A stretch of 48,773 nt of DNA, from contig VBBD01000020.1 in the NCBI GenBank assembly GCA_005882895.1, forward strand, positions 1 to 48,773, written 5' to 3'. Source of the DNA: Candidatus Bathyarchaeota archaeon. GTDB taxonomy: Archaea > Thermoproteota > Bathyarchaeia > 40CM-2-53-6. Below the pieces are notes generated by a model that worked only from the letters and a program-made list of their open reading frames with translations, had not been told where the DNA came from and did no database searches. Below are positions 16,184 through 24,503 of this stretch, one piece after another. A program made the position numbers and the translations under genes. The first letter of the stretch is position 1; each line of letters begins with the position of its first letter.

Positions 16184-16518
16184 GAGACAGGCATAAGCTT
16201 CTTGCCCAGTCTTCTCTCAATGTCCATCTTGGCCCGCTTCAGCTGTCTAGCACGCTTAAGCAGCTCGATCAGATAGTCCAGGTCAACTATCGGGCGCAGA
16301 GCTGGATACTCCCAAGGAGTCTTGTTAATCTCGTCAGGATAGATCATGTACCCGTTAGGATAGTGCGTCAGCAGTATCCCCGTCGGGTCCGTCTCAAGGC
16401 CCTTGGAGAACTCTCGCAGGGTGTATCCTGCCTTCTTGAGCTGTTCGAGCGCCCTATCGAGCTCGTCACAAGCCCTCTCCAGCTCCGCAAACATCTCTCC
16501 CCTGTCGCCATCTCCCAC
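16180..16518 (-). CDS. small helical hypothetical protein
   Basis: The product has 112 residues from GTG 16518, or 104 from the internal ATG at 16494. The first 35 residues are a likely coiled coil (MFAELERACDELDRALEQLKKAGYTLREFS). A middle with GILLTHYPNGYMIYPDEINKTPWEYPAL follows, then a basic helix (LDYLIELLKRARQLKRAKMDIERRLGKK). No family recognised. The layout suggests a nucleic-acid or protein-binding accessory factor. It is convergent with the preceding gene. Confidence 0.55.
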   Translation of the reverse strand: MGDGDRGEMFAELERACDELDRALEQLKKAGYTLREFSKGLETDPTGILLTHYPNGYMIYPDEINKTPWEYPALRPIVDLDYLIELLKRARQLKRAKMDIERRLGKKLMPVS

Positions 16519-16709
16519 AGAATATCCGCTCTAGGACCCTTATTCGCGAGAAGCGGGGTCCGCGGCGGGCATAAGTGTTCTCTAACCCACACACCCTCCC
16601 CCCCGAAACAAGGACAGCCGCGCACGGACGAGACCCCCGAGAAACCGATCCCCGACTGGAGTCTGCAATCCCTCTTCCGTTAACTATGGGACGATTTATT
16701 CTTCGGACC

Positions 16710-17546
16710 TTACTCTTGCTTGCGGCCAGCCACGAGAACCATTCCCCCCGTGCTGAAGACTGTGTCGTTTCGAAGCTTCTGGTGATCATCAAGAAGACTC
16801 TTCGTCCACCTCTCATACCACCGGTTATACTCCTCGATCTGCTTTCTGGAGGCGCCCCCGGAAGCCATAGCCTTCGCGTCGAGCTTCTTTGTCTCCTTGA
16901 AGGTCTCAAGGTTAAACCCGAGCTCGTCCTTCACATCTTCTAGCTTCCTTCTTGGGTCCGAGGTCAGATATGTGTCTGCTTGGACTTCGGCCATTATTTC
17001 CCGCAGTCCTGCTTCGTGGAAGATAGTCGGTAATCTATTGCCGATGTCGAAATATTTCCCTTCCAGTTTTCTCACCCCATCAACGTATAATCCTCCGAGC
17101 TTAATGCCCAGCTTTGTGATTCTCTTATCATTCGGAACATAGAAATAGAAAGATTCGAACCGGCCCCGCTCGAATGCGGCGACCGTCCCTCCTTTACGGG
17201 CGACTCTGCTCATATCTTTGACAGCTTTCAACGGTTCAGTGAGATGCATCAAGAGAGTCCTACAACACACAAGATCGGCCCACCGATCTTCAACAGGAAT
17301 GTCATACGCATCTCCCTTGCGGAAAGTAATCTTGCCGGACAGTCCTTCTTTCTTGGTTTGTTTTTGGGCGGTACTGATGTTGGTGGCTCGAATGTCCACT
17401 CCGATGATTTCGCATTTGCCAGGTATGAGGTTGGCTAGATATCGGGTAAAGTCTCCTGTTCCGCATCCAACGTCCACGATTTTCATTCCTGGCTTCATTC
17501 CAAGAAAAGTAGAATGCATCAATGTGATCCATGGCTTGGTTTCCAA
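16710..17546 (-). CDS. class I SAM-dependent methyltransferase
   Basis: The protein is 278 residues from TTG 17546. Motif I is IVDVGCGTGDF at 23-33, followed by IIGVDIR and FRKGDAYDIPVEDRWADLVCCRTLLMHLTEPLKAVKDMSRVARKGGTVAAFE, a Methyltransf_11/25 Rossmann enzyme of the UbiE type. The C-terminal 110 residues are helical and charged. The frame stays open and protein-like for 28 codons upstream of the TTG (…SSHAFRVRYLRRSREIYRRYLETKPW) to a TAG, with only a CTG (17630) as a possible start. The true N terminus may therefore be longer. Substrate unknown. Confidence 0.87.
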   Translation of the reverse strand: METKPWITLMHSTFLGMKPGMKIVDVGCGTGDFTRYLANLIPGKCEIIGVDIRATNISTAQKQTKKEGLSGKITFRKGDAYDIPVEDRWADLVCCRTLLMHLTEPLKAVKDMSRVARKGGTVAAFERGRFESFYFYVPNDKRITKLGIKLGGLYVDGVRKLEGKYFDIGNRLPTIFHEAGLREIMAEVQADTYLTSDPRRKLEDVKDELGFNLETFKETKKLDAKAMASGGASRKQIEEYNRWYERWTKSLLDDHQKLRNDTVFSTGGMVLVAGRKQE

Positions 17547-17809
17547 GTAGCGACGGTAGATTTCCCTGCTACGCCGTAGGTAGCGAACGCGGAACGCGTG
17601 TGATGAGATCCCAGTTTTCTTGGGAGACAGCTACTTTCTCACTTCACTCTTAGATGTCAATTCCTCGCCGCCTCGGGTCCCGTCTACTAGGCTCAGCCTC
17701 AGTGGACGAGCATTTGGGTCCCAACACGGCTTTTCTGAAACTAGGTATTATGAATACAAATGTAGAGACGCGTAGATGTGATTCAGAGACGGTGGAAGTG
17801 GATAGAAGG

Positions 17810-19792
17810 TCAAACTTGATTCTTCGATCCTTGTGTACTTTTCTCATCATCTAGATGCCTCGGGTGACGTGCAAGTTTCCAGGCAATGAGCAGGACTCCG
17901 AATATCGCAACAAGCACTGGTCCGATGTATCCTGCAAGTAAGTAGCCTATCGGCGACGCGTTCTGGCTTATCCATTGTTGCATGAAATAATTGGACTGGT
18001 ATTCGTTGGAGATCGCAACGAGTAGGCCCACAGTAATCAGGAACTGAGCGATAATGATAGTGCTCACCGCTCGTGATGTTTCTCTATGACTAGCTCTCGG
18101 GACAACAGGTTTCGCGGTCTGGGCGGATTTCGGGTTCGGAATTAGAAGAGAGCTGATTGCTCCGAGGGAGACGAAGATGCCGGCTGTAAAAGCTGCCCAG
18201 CGCGTTCCCTGCGTAATCGCGTCGTAGAGGATCGATATAACGGCGGGTGCGTTTCGGCCGAAGCTGGCGATGAAGGATGGGTCGATCCCTCCGGAGAGTC
18301 CTGAGTTGAGGGCCGTTGCCAATGCCGATCTTAACGGGCCGAAATTGATGGCGCTCGCCGCGAGGTCGGCCTGTCCGACTGCTGATATTTGGGCCACCAA
18401 TACTGCGCCGATTACGGCGATTCCGAAAGCTGAGCCAATCTGTCTTACAGTGTTGTTGGCTCCGGATCCTACTCCTGCCTTCTGCCAAGGTATGCTCAGC
18501 AATACGGTGCTCGTTAGCTGGCTGATAGCTAGGCCGACTCCCGCCCCGTAGATGACGAGGATGGGATACAGGTAGTAGACGGGGTTGGCGACGCTGATAG
18601 TCTGGGACATGCTGAAGAGAGCGATGGCTTCAAGAGTCATGCCGGTTGTGACAATCCACTTGGGTCCGAACCTGGTCGCTAGAATACCGGCTACTGGTGC
18701 AAAGATGAAGACTGAGATGGCCATAGGTAGGAATGTGAGTCCGGCATTGAACGCTGATAGTCCCTTGACTGTCTGCAAGAATATTGAGATGATGAATACT
18801 GCTCCGAACTCGCCCATGGCAACGATTGTGACGGTGAAGAGGCCGTACCTGAAGCCCTTGAATTTGAGGAGGCTGAAATCAAAGAGAGGAACCCTCCCGC
18901 TCCTAAGCCGGCGGACCTCGTAGAAAGCAAACGCCGTCAGTAGAACGAGCCCGCTCATGATCGAGACCAAGGGAAGGGATACGGGGTTTGAGGTCGACCA
19001 TGACAAGCCTGCCACACCGAATTCGCTTGCTGGAACTATCCATCCATAGGTTTGAGCTTCGATAAAACCAAACAATAGGCTCGATAGACCCAGTGTGATG
19101 AGGATTAGTCCGAAATAGTCCGTTGTGTATTTTGGATCTTTGAACCTGGTCTCCTTAATCGCGAAGAGGGCTCCGATGAGGGCTGTGATTCCTATGGGGA
19201 TATTGATGAAGAACGCCCAACGCCAAGTGAGAGTCGGGTCACTCGTAAAGTACCCTCCCAAGACTGGTCCCAGAACCGCAGCCGCCCCGGCTGTCGCGCC
19301 CCATATCCCGAAGGCGACGCTGCGGGCCTTGCCGGTGAAAGTGGTTGTCAGGATTGACAGGGTTGAGGGAGAGGCCATTGCTGCCCCGAATCCCTGGATA
19401 ACCCGGCCTGCAAGGATCTGGGTTAGATTCTGTGAGAATCCATCGATGATAGATCCGGCAATAAACAGGGAGATTCCACTGATGAAGATCCGCTTTCGGC
19501 CAAACTCATCGCTTAGTTTTCCCCAGGTGAGAAGAAACGATCCGAATATCAGAGCATAGAGTGAGGTGATCCACTCTAGGTCCTTCAGGGAGATCCCGAA
19601 GTCTTTCTGGATTTGATACTGAGCGACAATCACTATCGTAGCGTCAATCACGATGATTGCGAGGGAGAGGCTCAGGACGAGCAGGATGAGAAGCTGTTTT
19701 CGCTCGATCTTGGTCGACCCTCCAACCGGCGCCGTACCCGCTGGACCTGCTCCTTCCCACTTCTGGTCGGAGGGTTTGCGCTCGCCTGACAT
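17810..19792 (-). CDS. MFS exporter, DHA2 (14-TM drug:H+ antiporter) family
   Basis: The protein has 660 residues from ATG 19792, or 671 from TTG 19825. A soluble proline/glycine-rich start (about 35 residues) precedes 14 or more membrane helices. Motif A is present as GKLSDEFGRKRIFISG, and motif C-like GGYFTSD and GPVLGGYF follow TM5. Other DHA2 signatures are SLYALIFGSFLL, AGRVIQGFGAAMASPSTLSIL and GLAISQLTSTVLLSI. The region after about residue 555 adds a linker and two more TMs, making it longer than the usual 480-520 residues. Probable role: proton-driven export of a toxic organic compound. A second, shorter DHA2 protein is at 40638-42113. Confidence 0.9.
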   Translation of the reverse strand: MSGERKPSDQKWEGAGPAGTAPVGGSTKIERKQLLILLVLSLSLAIIVIDATIVIVAQYQIQKDFGISLKDLEWITSLYALIFGSFLLTWGKLSDEFGRKRIFISGISLFIAGSIIDGFSQNLTQILAGRVIQGFGAAMASPSTLSILTTTFTGKARSVAFGIWGATAGAAAVLGPVLGGYFTSDPTLTWRWAFFINIPIGITALIGALFAIKETRFKDPKYTTDYFGLILITLGLSSLLFGFIEAQTYGWIVPASEFGVAGLSWSTSNPVSLPLVSIMSGLVLLTAFAFYEVRRLRSGRVPLFDFSLLKFKGFRYGLFTVTIVAMGEFGAVFIISIFLQTVKGLSAFNAGLTFLPMAISVFIFAPVAGILATRFGPKWIVTTGMTLEAIALFSMSQTISVANPVYYLYPILVIYGAGVGLAISQLTSTVLLSIPWQKAGVGSGANNTVRQIGSAFGIAVIGAVLVAQISAVGQADLAASAINFGPLRSALATALNSGLSGGIDPSFIASFGRNAPAVISILYDAITQGTRWAAFTAGIFVSLGAISSLLIPNPKSAQTAKPVVPRASHRETSRAVSTIIIAQFLITVGLLVAISNEYQSNYFMQQWISQNASPIGYLLAGYIGPVLVAIFGVLLIAWKLARHPRHLDDEKSTQGSKNQV

Positions 19793-19863
19793 TGAAATGC
19801 CATCACATTTGTTCGGGGTAATCAAACATTCCCGTCAGAGAGATGCTCCTCAACTTTTGAACT

Positions 19864-20727
19864 GTGAAACGTCTAAGAACTCGTCTGGAAAGGCATCATC
19901 TCAGTTTGCCAAAGGACCTTCACACGGGCCGCTATAGAATCGAGCCGGGACACGAAGTTCGCCTGAGCGATTTCGACCCGAACGATACCTCTGGTTTCGG
20001 AGGAAAAGATGAGGATGAACAGAAAGAGTCGAAGAAGCTCAACGAGAAACTTAGACAGCTTCAGGAAATGCTCTACGCAGAGCACGAACAGAAAGTCCTA
20101 GTTATTCTTCAAGCAATGGATACTGGTGGCAAAGACGGAGTCATAAACCGGGTCTTTCAGGGAGTTAACCCCCAAGGGGTCCGAGTCGCACATTTCAAAG
20201 AACCTACACCGGAGGAACTTGATCATGGTTTCTTGTGGCGAGAACACAAACAAGTGCCTGGAAAAGGAGAACTTACGATTTTTAATCGAAGCCATTACGA
20301 AGGCGTTCTTATCGAGAGAGTTCACAAGATCGTTCCTGAAGAAGTCTGGAGCCATCGATACCGGCAGATTAACGATTTCGAGCGGATACTCTCCGAAGAG
20401 AACACGACGATACTGAAATTCTACCTTCACATTGACAAGGACGAGCAGAAGAAGCGGTTGCAACAGCGCTTGGACGATCCTTCCAAGCGGTGGAAGTTCA
20501 GTGGTGACGATCTTCCTGAACGAAAATTCTGGAAAGAGTACATGAAGGCGTACGAGGACGCTCTGAACAAGACCAGCACGGAATGGGCACCTTGGTACCT
20601 CATACCCTCGAGTCACAAATGGTACCGCGACCTCGTCGTCTCCCGGACTATCGTGAAGGCGATGGAAAAGATGAATCTGCATTATCCAAAGACGAAGCTG
20701 AGCCCGAGCTCAATAACAATAGAATGA
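19864..20727 (+). CDS. ppk2: polyphosphate kinase 2 (PPK2 family)
   Basis: PPK2 enzymes move phosphate between polyphosphate and nucleotides. The 287-residue protein carries Walker A AMDTGGKDG at 84-92, the Walker B/acidic region FNRSHYEGVL at 140-149, and the lid module RLDDPSKRWKFSGDDLPER near 205-223 that binds polyphosphate. NDFERILSEENTTILKFYLHI and WAPWYLIPSSHKWYRDL complete the one-domain PPK2 pattern. The usual direction is polyphosphate-driven phosphorylation of ADP/AMP or GDP; the exact class is not certain. Start GTG at 19864, divergent from the MFS gene. No ppk1 or ppx is nearby. Confidence 0.93.
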   Translation: MKRLRTRLERHHLSLPKDLHTGRYRIEPGHEVRLSDFDPNDTSGFGGKDEDEQKESKKLNEKLRQLQEMLYAEHEQKVLVILQAMDTGGKDGVINRVFQGVNPQGVRVAHFKEPTPEELDHGFLWREHKQVPGKGELTIFNRSHYEGVLIERVHKIVPEEVWSHRYRQINDFERILSEENTTILKFYLHIDKDEQKKRLQQRLDDPSKRWKFSGDDLPERKFWKEYMKAYEDALNKTSTEWAPWYLIPSSHKWYRDLVVSRTIVKAMEKMNLHYPKTKLSPSSITIE

Positions 20728-20827
20728 TCATTTGCTCAGCAATTCACGTCGGACCGAAGACGGGGCTAAGGCAATGTGACGCAATGGTCGAGGGGGCCAG
20801 TTAGAGGGATTTTTCTAGTTTGGCGAG

Positions 20828-21739
20828 CTACTTGCCGGTGACAGTTACGGACCCGTTTGTCGTTGTCAGGTTGACAATGGCGCTTCCGGTCCCGATGGTG
20901 CCTGTGGCGTGGTTTGTGAGTTGGACCCCTAGCCCGGAGCTAGAGACTGTGCCGTTTGTTGTGTTCGGCGTGATCTTGCAGGAGGCGAGGGCTGGCAGTG
21001 TGAGGCTGACGTTCCCGTTCGTCGAGGTCACTATGTAGGATCCGCCTAGAGGTAACGTCGATAGTTCTACGGTTACACTGCCGTTCGTCGTTGTCAACGT
21101 AGCGCTCCCGCATAATGTGCAGGTCAGGTTGACTGAGCCGTTAGTATCAGTCGCGGTCATGGTTGTGGCGCTGATATTCGAGGAGGTAATGGCTCCGTTA
21201 GTGTCCGTAAGAGTTAGGCTGGACGTGCTGATGTTTGAGACCTGCAGATTGCCATTCACGGTTACGATTTGCACCGTGTTGAATTGGGCGGAAGCTGGCG
21301 CATACACGTGAATGTCTACGCTGTAGCTTGCACCGAAGAAGAAGTTGCTCGCGGGAAATATGGCCTGGAAAACGATGTTTCCGCTAGAATTTGACTCTAC
21401 AAACGTTATTGCGTCGGGAGATGATCCGAAACCTCTGGCCGTCACAGTCCCGTTGACTTTGAGGTAGGCCTGGGACCATGATGAGACAGTGACCCCGCCG
21501 TTCGTGTTTGAGACTGTCATCGAGGAAGGGTTGCTGCTCTGGGAAACCGAGGACTGGTAGGGTGTGAAGTTCTTCGTCGCTACCGAGAGGGATGGACCGA
21601 GGAACAGCGATGCCGCGACCACCACAACGACCGCGCCCACCACTACTGCAAGGATGATGACAACGAGCATTGTCTGGCTAAGGCCAGGCTTCTTGACCCT
21701 TCCTGCCGGACCAGGAACAGCCTTGACGGTCGTCAACAT
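20828..21739 (-). CDS. membrane-anchored DUF4097-like beta-helix surface protein
   Basis: The 303-residue protein has a short basic N terminus (residues 1-22), one TM at about 24-50 (MLVVIILAVVVGAVVVVVAASLFLG) and an extracellular Ser/Thr/Asn-rich domain. From about residue 160 it repeats a unit of about 20 residues containing TNG: VTVNGNLQVSNI, LTDTNGAITSSNI, ATDTNGSVNLTC, TTTNGSVTVEL, STNGNVSLTL, TTNGTVSSSG, TTNGSVTVTG. This is the parallel beta-helix pattern of DUF4097-type putative adhesins. NxS/T sequons are abundant, suggesting N-glycosylation. Function unknown. Its upstream region contains intergenic repeat module A. Confidence 0.75.
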   Translation of the reverse strand: MLTTVKAVPGPAGRVKKPGLSQTMLVVIILAVVVGAVVVVVAASLFLGPSLSVATKNFTPYQSSVSQSSNPSSMTVSNTNGGVTVSSWSQAYLKVNGTVTARGFGSSPDAITFVESNSSGNIVFQAIFPASNFFFGASYSVDIHVYAPASAQFNTVQIVTVNGNLQVSNISTSSLTLTDTNGAITSSNISATTMTATDTNGSVNLTCTLCGSATLTTTNGSVTVELSTLPLGGSYIVTSTNGNVSLTLPALASCKITPNTTNGTVSSSGLGVQLTNHATGTIGTGSAIVNLTTTNGSVTVTGK

Positions 21740-21846
21740 GAACTAGTAGCAGAAGCTGAACCGCCCTCCTTAAGCCTCTTTTCCGGCCAGTAGGACCGTC
21801 GCCGCATATCCTTCTCTTTCTCGCAGCTATTTTTCTAAAACATTCT

Positions 21847-21912
21847 TTTTCAAAAATAAGCATGCTTTTGTCGACCTCGGGGTGGTCGATTTCCCCGCGC
21901 CCCTCCGTCCAC
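21847..21912 (+). repeat. intergenic repeat module A, copy 1
   Basis: The sequence runs TTTTTCAAAAATAAGCATGC, then TTTTGTCGACC, a short G-rich loop, GGTCGATTTCCCCGCGCCCC. TCGACC and GGTCGA can form a hairpin, and GCATGC is palindromic. A near-identical copy in the opposite orientation is at 48199-48262. It lies about 110 bases upstream of the DUF4097-like gene. Confidence 0.8.
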
Positions 21913-21989
21913 GGAATCAGGGCCCAGGCACCTGCTCGTCCGAGCCACTGATTCACAGAACAGAAACAACCAATCGAAAACCACTCTTA

Positions 21990-22155
21990 GAAATCATATC
22001 CGGAAACCTATTACTGAATCGGGTCCTTGAAACGGGTACTGAATCCGGTCCTGAAAACGGTTACTGAAACGGTTATTGAAACGGGTATTGAAATCGGTTA
22101 CCGGTGATTTCTCGGGCGCCTCGGGGGCCTACTCGAGTCTCGCGCCCCGCCCGTC
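21990..22155 (+). repeat. intergenic repeat module B, copy 1: tandem CGGTTATTGAAA units and GC-rich tail
   Basis: From 22020 to 22104 about seven units of 12-13 bases follow one another (CGGGTACTGAAT, CGGTTACTGAAA, CGGTTATTGAAA, CGGGTATTGAAAT and variants). A GC-rich tail follows (GGGCCTACTCGAGTCTCGCG, near 22125-22145). The same order, units then tail, occurs on the opposite strand at 36815-36975. The whole gap 21740-22267 has no gene that I can support. Confidence 0.8.
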
Positions 22156-22267
22156 ATCAAAAACGCCCAAGAATCCCGTCCCCGGCAAGGACGAGCTTGT
22201 CCCTGACCTGCTGGGCACGGGGCCTTCAAATAAGTGCCAGCCATGATTCTAGGGTAAGTCTTCCTGT

Positions 22268-23410
22268 ATGCGGACTCTCGTAGCAGAATGTAAGATTCCC
22301 TCGGCTCCCTCCCGGTACGAGGAGGTTGAGACCATGGCTGAGAGCATAGGCTACGAGGTAATCGACACGATCGTCCAGCACCGCAAGAACCTCCACCACA
22401 CCTACTGCATTGGACCGGGAAAGCTGGAAGAGATCAAAATGGTCGTTGCCGAGAATGACATCGAGGCTGTCGTCTTCGCCAATACCCTCCCTAGCGCTCA
22501 GGTCTTCAAGATCCAGCGGGTCCTCGGTGGAACAGACGTCAAAGTCATCGACCGCAACCTCCTGATCCTAGAGGTCTTCGACAAACGTGCCATGACCAAG
22601 GAGGCAAAACTACAGATCGCCCTTGCTAAACTCCGCTACACATTCTCTTGGGGCAGAGAGTTCCTCAGGCTCGAAGGCATTCTAGGTGAACAGGTTGGCT
22701 GGAGCGGACCCGGAGACTATCCGTACCATGATTACGAGAGAACGGCCAAGAAGCGGATCGCGAACATGGAAAAGGAACTGAGAGATCTCTACTCGAAAAA
22801 GAACCTGCTCAGAGACCACCGTCGAGAACGAGGCTTCCCCATAGTCGCCCTCGCCGGCTACACACAGAGCGGGAAGACCACGTTCTTCAACCGCATGTCC
22901 GCCGAACACAAAGACACAGGGCTGGGACCGTTCACTACTCTGTCCACGTTCGCGAGAAGAATCGACCAGAACAACGGTGGCGATAATTTCAGCTTCATAC
23001 TCATCGACTCCATCGGCTTCATTGAAGACATGCACCCTACAATCCTCAAAGCGTTCAACACGACCCTCGGCGAGATATCGAACGCGGACCTAATCCTCCT
23101 GTTCGTTGATATCAGTGAGGACCTAGAGTCAGTCTTTAGAAAACTCACGGCCTCGAAAGAGGTTCTCATGAAAATAGCTTCCAAAGTTCCGCTAGTCATC
23201 TGCGCGAACAAAACAGACCTTTGCAACGACGAACGACTTGAGGAGGGGAAGAAACTGATCTCCCGAACATTCGAAGGCGTTCCACTGGTCGAGCTTAGCG
23301 CGTTGAAGGGAAACAATACCGAGGAGGTTGTGAAGCAGGCCTATACTCACCTCAATGGTTCAGCCTCCCTTGTACCGAGTGGCTCTCTAGAGTTGCACTC
23401 CTCTTCATAG
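22268..23410 (+). CDS. hflX: HflX-type GTPase
   Basis: HflX is a ribosome-associated GTPase. The 380-residue protein has the HflX-specific N-terminal domain (VQHRKNLHHTYCIGPGKLEEIKMVV; VIDRNLLILEVFDKRAMTKEAKLQIALAKLRY) and a coiled linker at about 158-185. The G domain has G1 GYTQSGKT at 197-204, GPFTTLSTFARR in switch I, G3 DSIGFIEDMHP (usual form DTVGFI) and G4 NKTD at 314-317. The C terminus is short. An A/T-rich TTCAAATAAG at 22225-22234 lies 34 bases before the ATG and may be the TATA box. The long repeat-rich region upstream is described separately. Confidence 0.92.
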   Translation: MRTLVAECKIPSAPSRYEEVETMAESIGYEVIDTIVQHRKNLHHTYCIGPGKLEEIKMVVAENDIEAVVFANTLPSAQVFKIQRVLGGTDVKVIDRNLLILEVFDKRAMTKEAKLQIALAKLRYTFSWGREFLRLEGILGEQVGWSGPGDYPYHDYERTAKKRIANMEKELRDLYSKKNLLRDHRRERGFPIVALAGYTQSGKTTFFNRMSAEHKDTGLGPFTTLSTFARRIDQNNGGDNFSFILIDSIGFIEDMHPTILKAFNTTLGEISNADLILLFVDISEDLESVFRKLTASKEVLMKIASKVPLVICANKTDLCNDERLEEGKKLISRTFEGVPLVELSALKGNNTEEVVKQAYTHLNGSASLVPSGSLELHSSS

Positions 23411-23469
23411 TAGATCCCGAGAAATCCTAAAATTCTTCAATGCCATTAGTTGGAGATGGGATGTTCTAA

Positions 23470-24438
23470 GTGGAATTAAGGAAACTTCAACGAACACCAG
23501 ATGGAACCTTTCTCGTCACCATACCCAAGGCATGGGCCAAACGCGTCGGACTTGACCAGGGGTCGGTCGTTTCCTATGAGGAACGACAGGACGGGAGACT
23601 TCTCCTGTCCCCGAGAATTGACGAGGAGAGGCCTCCTCTCGAAGTCATACTGGAAGCAAGTCCTTTTGTCAGACGAGAGATTATCGAGCGATATCTTCTC
23701 GGATACGATATAATCCGCATCCAATCCAAAGATAGCTTGTCCCCCGAGATAAGAGACGAAGTCCGCAAAACCACCAAGCGCCTCGTGGGCCTGGAGGTCT
23801 TGGAAGAGGACGCGAAGAAGATCGTCCTGCAATGCCTGATGGAACCTTCGCTTCTCAACCCCGAGCGAATCCTCCGACGGCTCGAAATGCTGTCCATGCC
23901 GATGCAGATAGACGCGGTCCAAGCCTTCGTCGAATCCAACACCGAACTTGCTAACGGAGTGGTTGAGAGAGATGAGGAAGTGGACAGATGGTACTTCCTC
24001 TTGGTCCGACTGGTCAGAGCCGCGATCGCCGATACGTACCTACTTGAGAAGATCAAAGTCTCCTCCGTGGACTGCCTAGACTTTCGCCTCTTGGCAAGCT
24101 ATATCGAAACGTTCGCTGACTACTCAGTAACCGTTGCAGAGAACACTCAAGACAAGGTTCCCGTTCCGAAAGAGCAACAGGTCCTGTTCCAGAAGATCGG
24201 AGCCTCTGTGAATACAATGTACAAGGATGCTGTCGGGTCCGTCCTCTCACGAGACCTCAAGCTGGCCTCGTCTGTAAGCCCGAGATTCAAAGAGACCAAG
24301 AAGATTCTTGCGGATGCTGAGACAAGCATCGCCAAAGCCCCGCGTCCCATGGTTAACCATCTCGTCGCAGCACTCATAGCGCTGAATAGAATGTGCGAGG
24401 TGTCGGTTGACATATCAGACCTCACCATCACAAGATAG
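23470..24438 (+). CDS. AbrB-like/PhoU-domain regulator
   Basis: The 322-residue protein starts with a SpoVT/AbrB swapped-hairpin DNA-binding domain at 1-50 (MELRKLQRTPDGTFLVTIPKAWAKRVGLDQGSVVSYEE). Helical PhoU-type bundles follow, with EEVDRWYFLLVRLVRAAI at about 168-185 and a second arm (SVDCLDFRLLASYIETFADYSVTVAEN) at about 198-225. Archaeal proteins with this layout are annotated as phosphate-uptake regulators, but no pst transporter is present here. Start GTG 23470, 59 bases after hflX; DP1 follows 65 bases downstream, so the genes may share a transcript. Confidence 0.88.
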   Translation: MELRKLQRTPDGTFLVTIPKAWAKRVGLDQGSVVSYEERQDGRLLLSPRIDEERPPLEVILEASPFVRREIIERYLLGYDIIRIQSKDSLSPEIRDEVRKTTKRLVGLEVLEEDAKKIVLQCLMEPSLLNPERILRRLEMLSMPMQIDAVQAFVESNTELANGVVERDEEVDRWYFLLVRLVRAAIADTYLLEKIKVSSVDCLDFRLLASYIETFADYSVTVAENTQDKVPVPKEQQVLFQKIGASVNTMYKDAVGSVLSRDLKLASSVSPRFKETKKILADAETSIAKAPRPMVNHLVAALIALNRMCEVSVDISDLTITR

Positions 24439-24503
24439 GCCTCGAGTTCGCGATAACTGGATAAGCTGCCATCACCCGTTAGACGGTCTAGAAGGGTCGC
24501 TAG

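Noticed and set aside
22020-22104. CRISPR array
   Set aside because: Units of 12-13 bases follow each other without spacers and vary in sequence; no cas gene is present.
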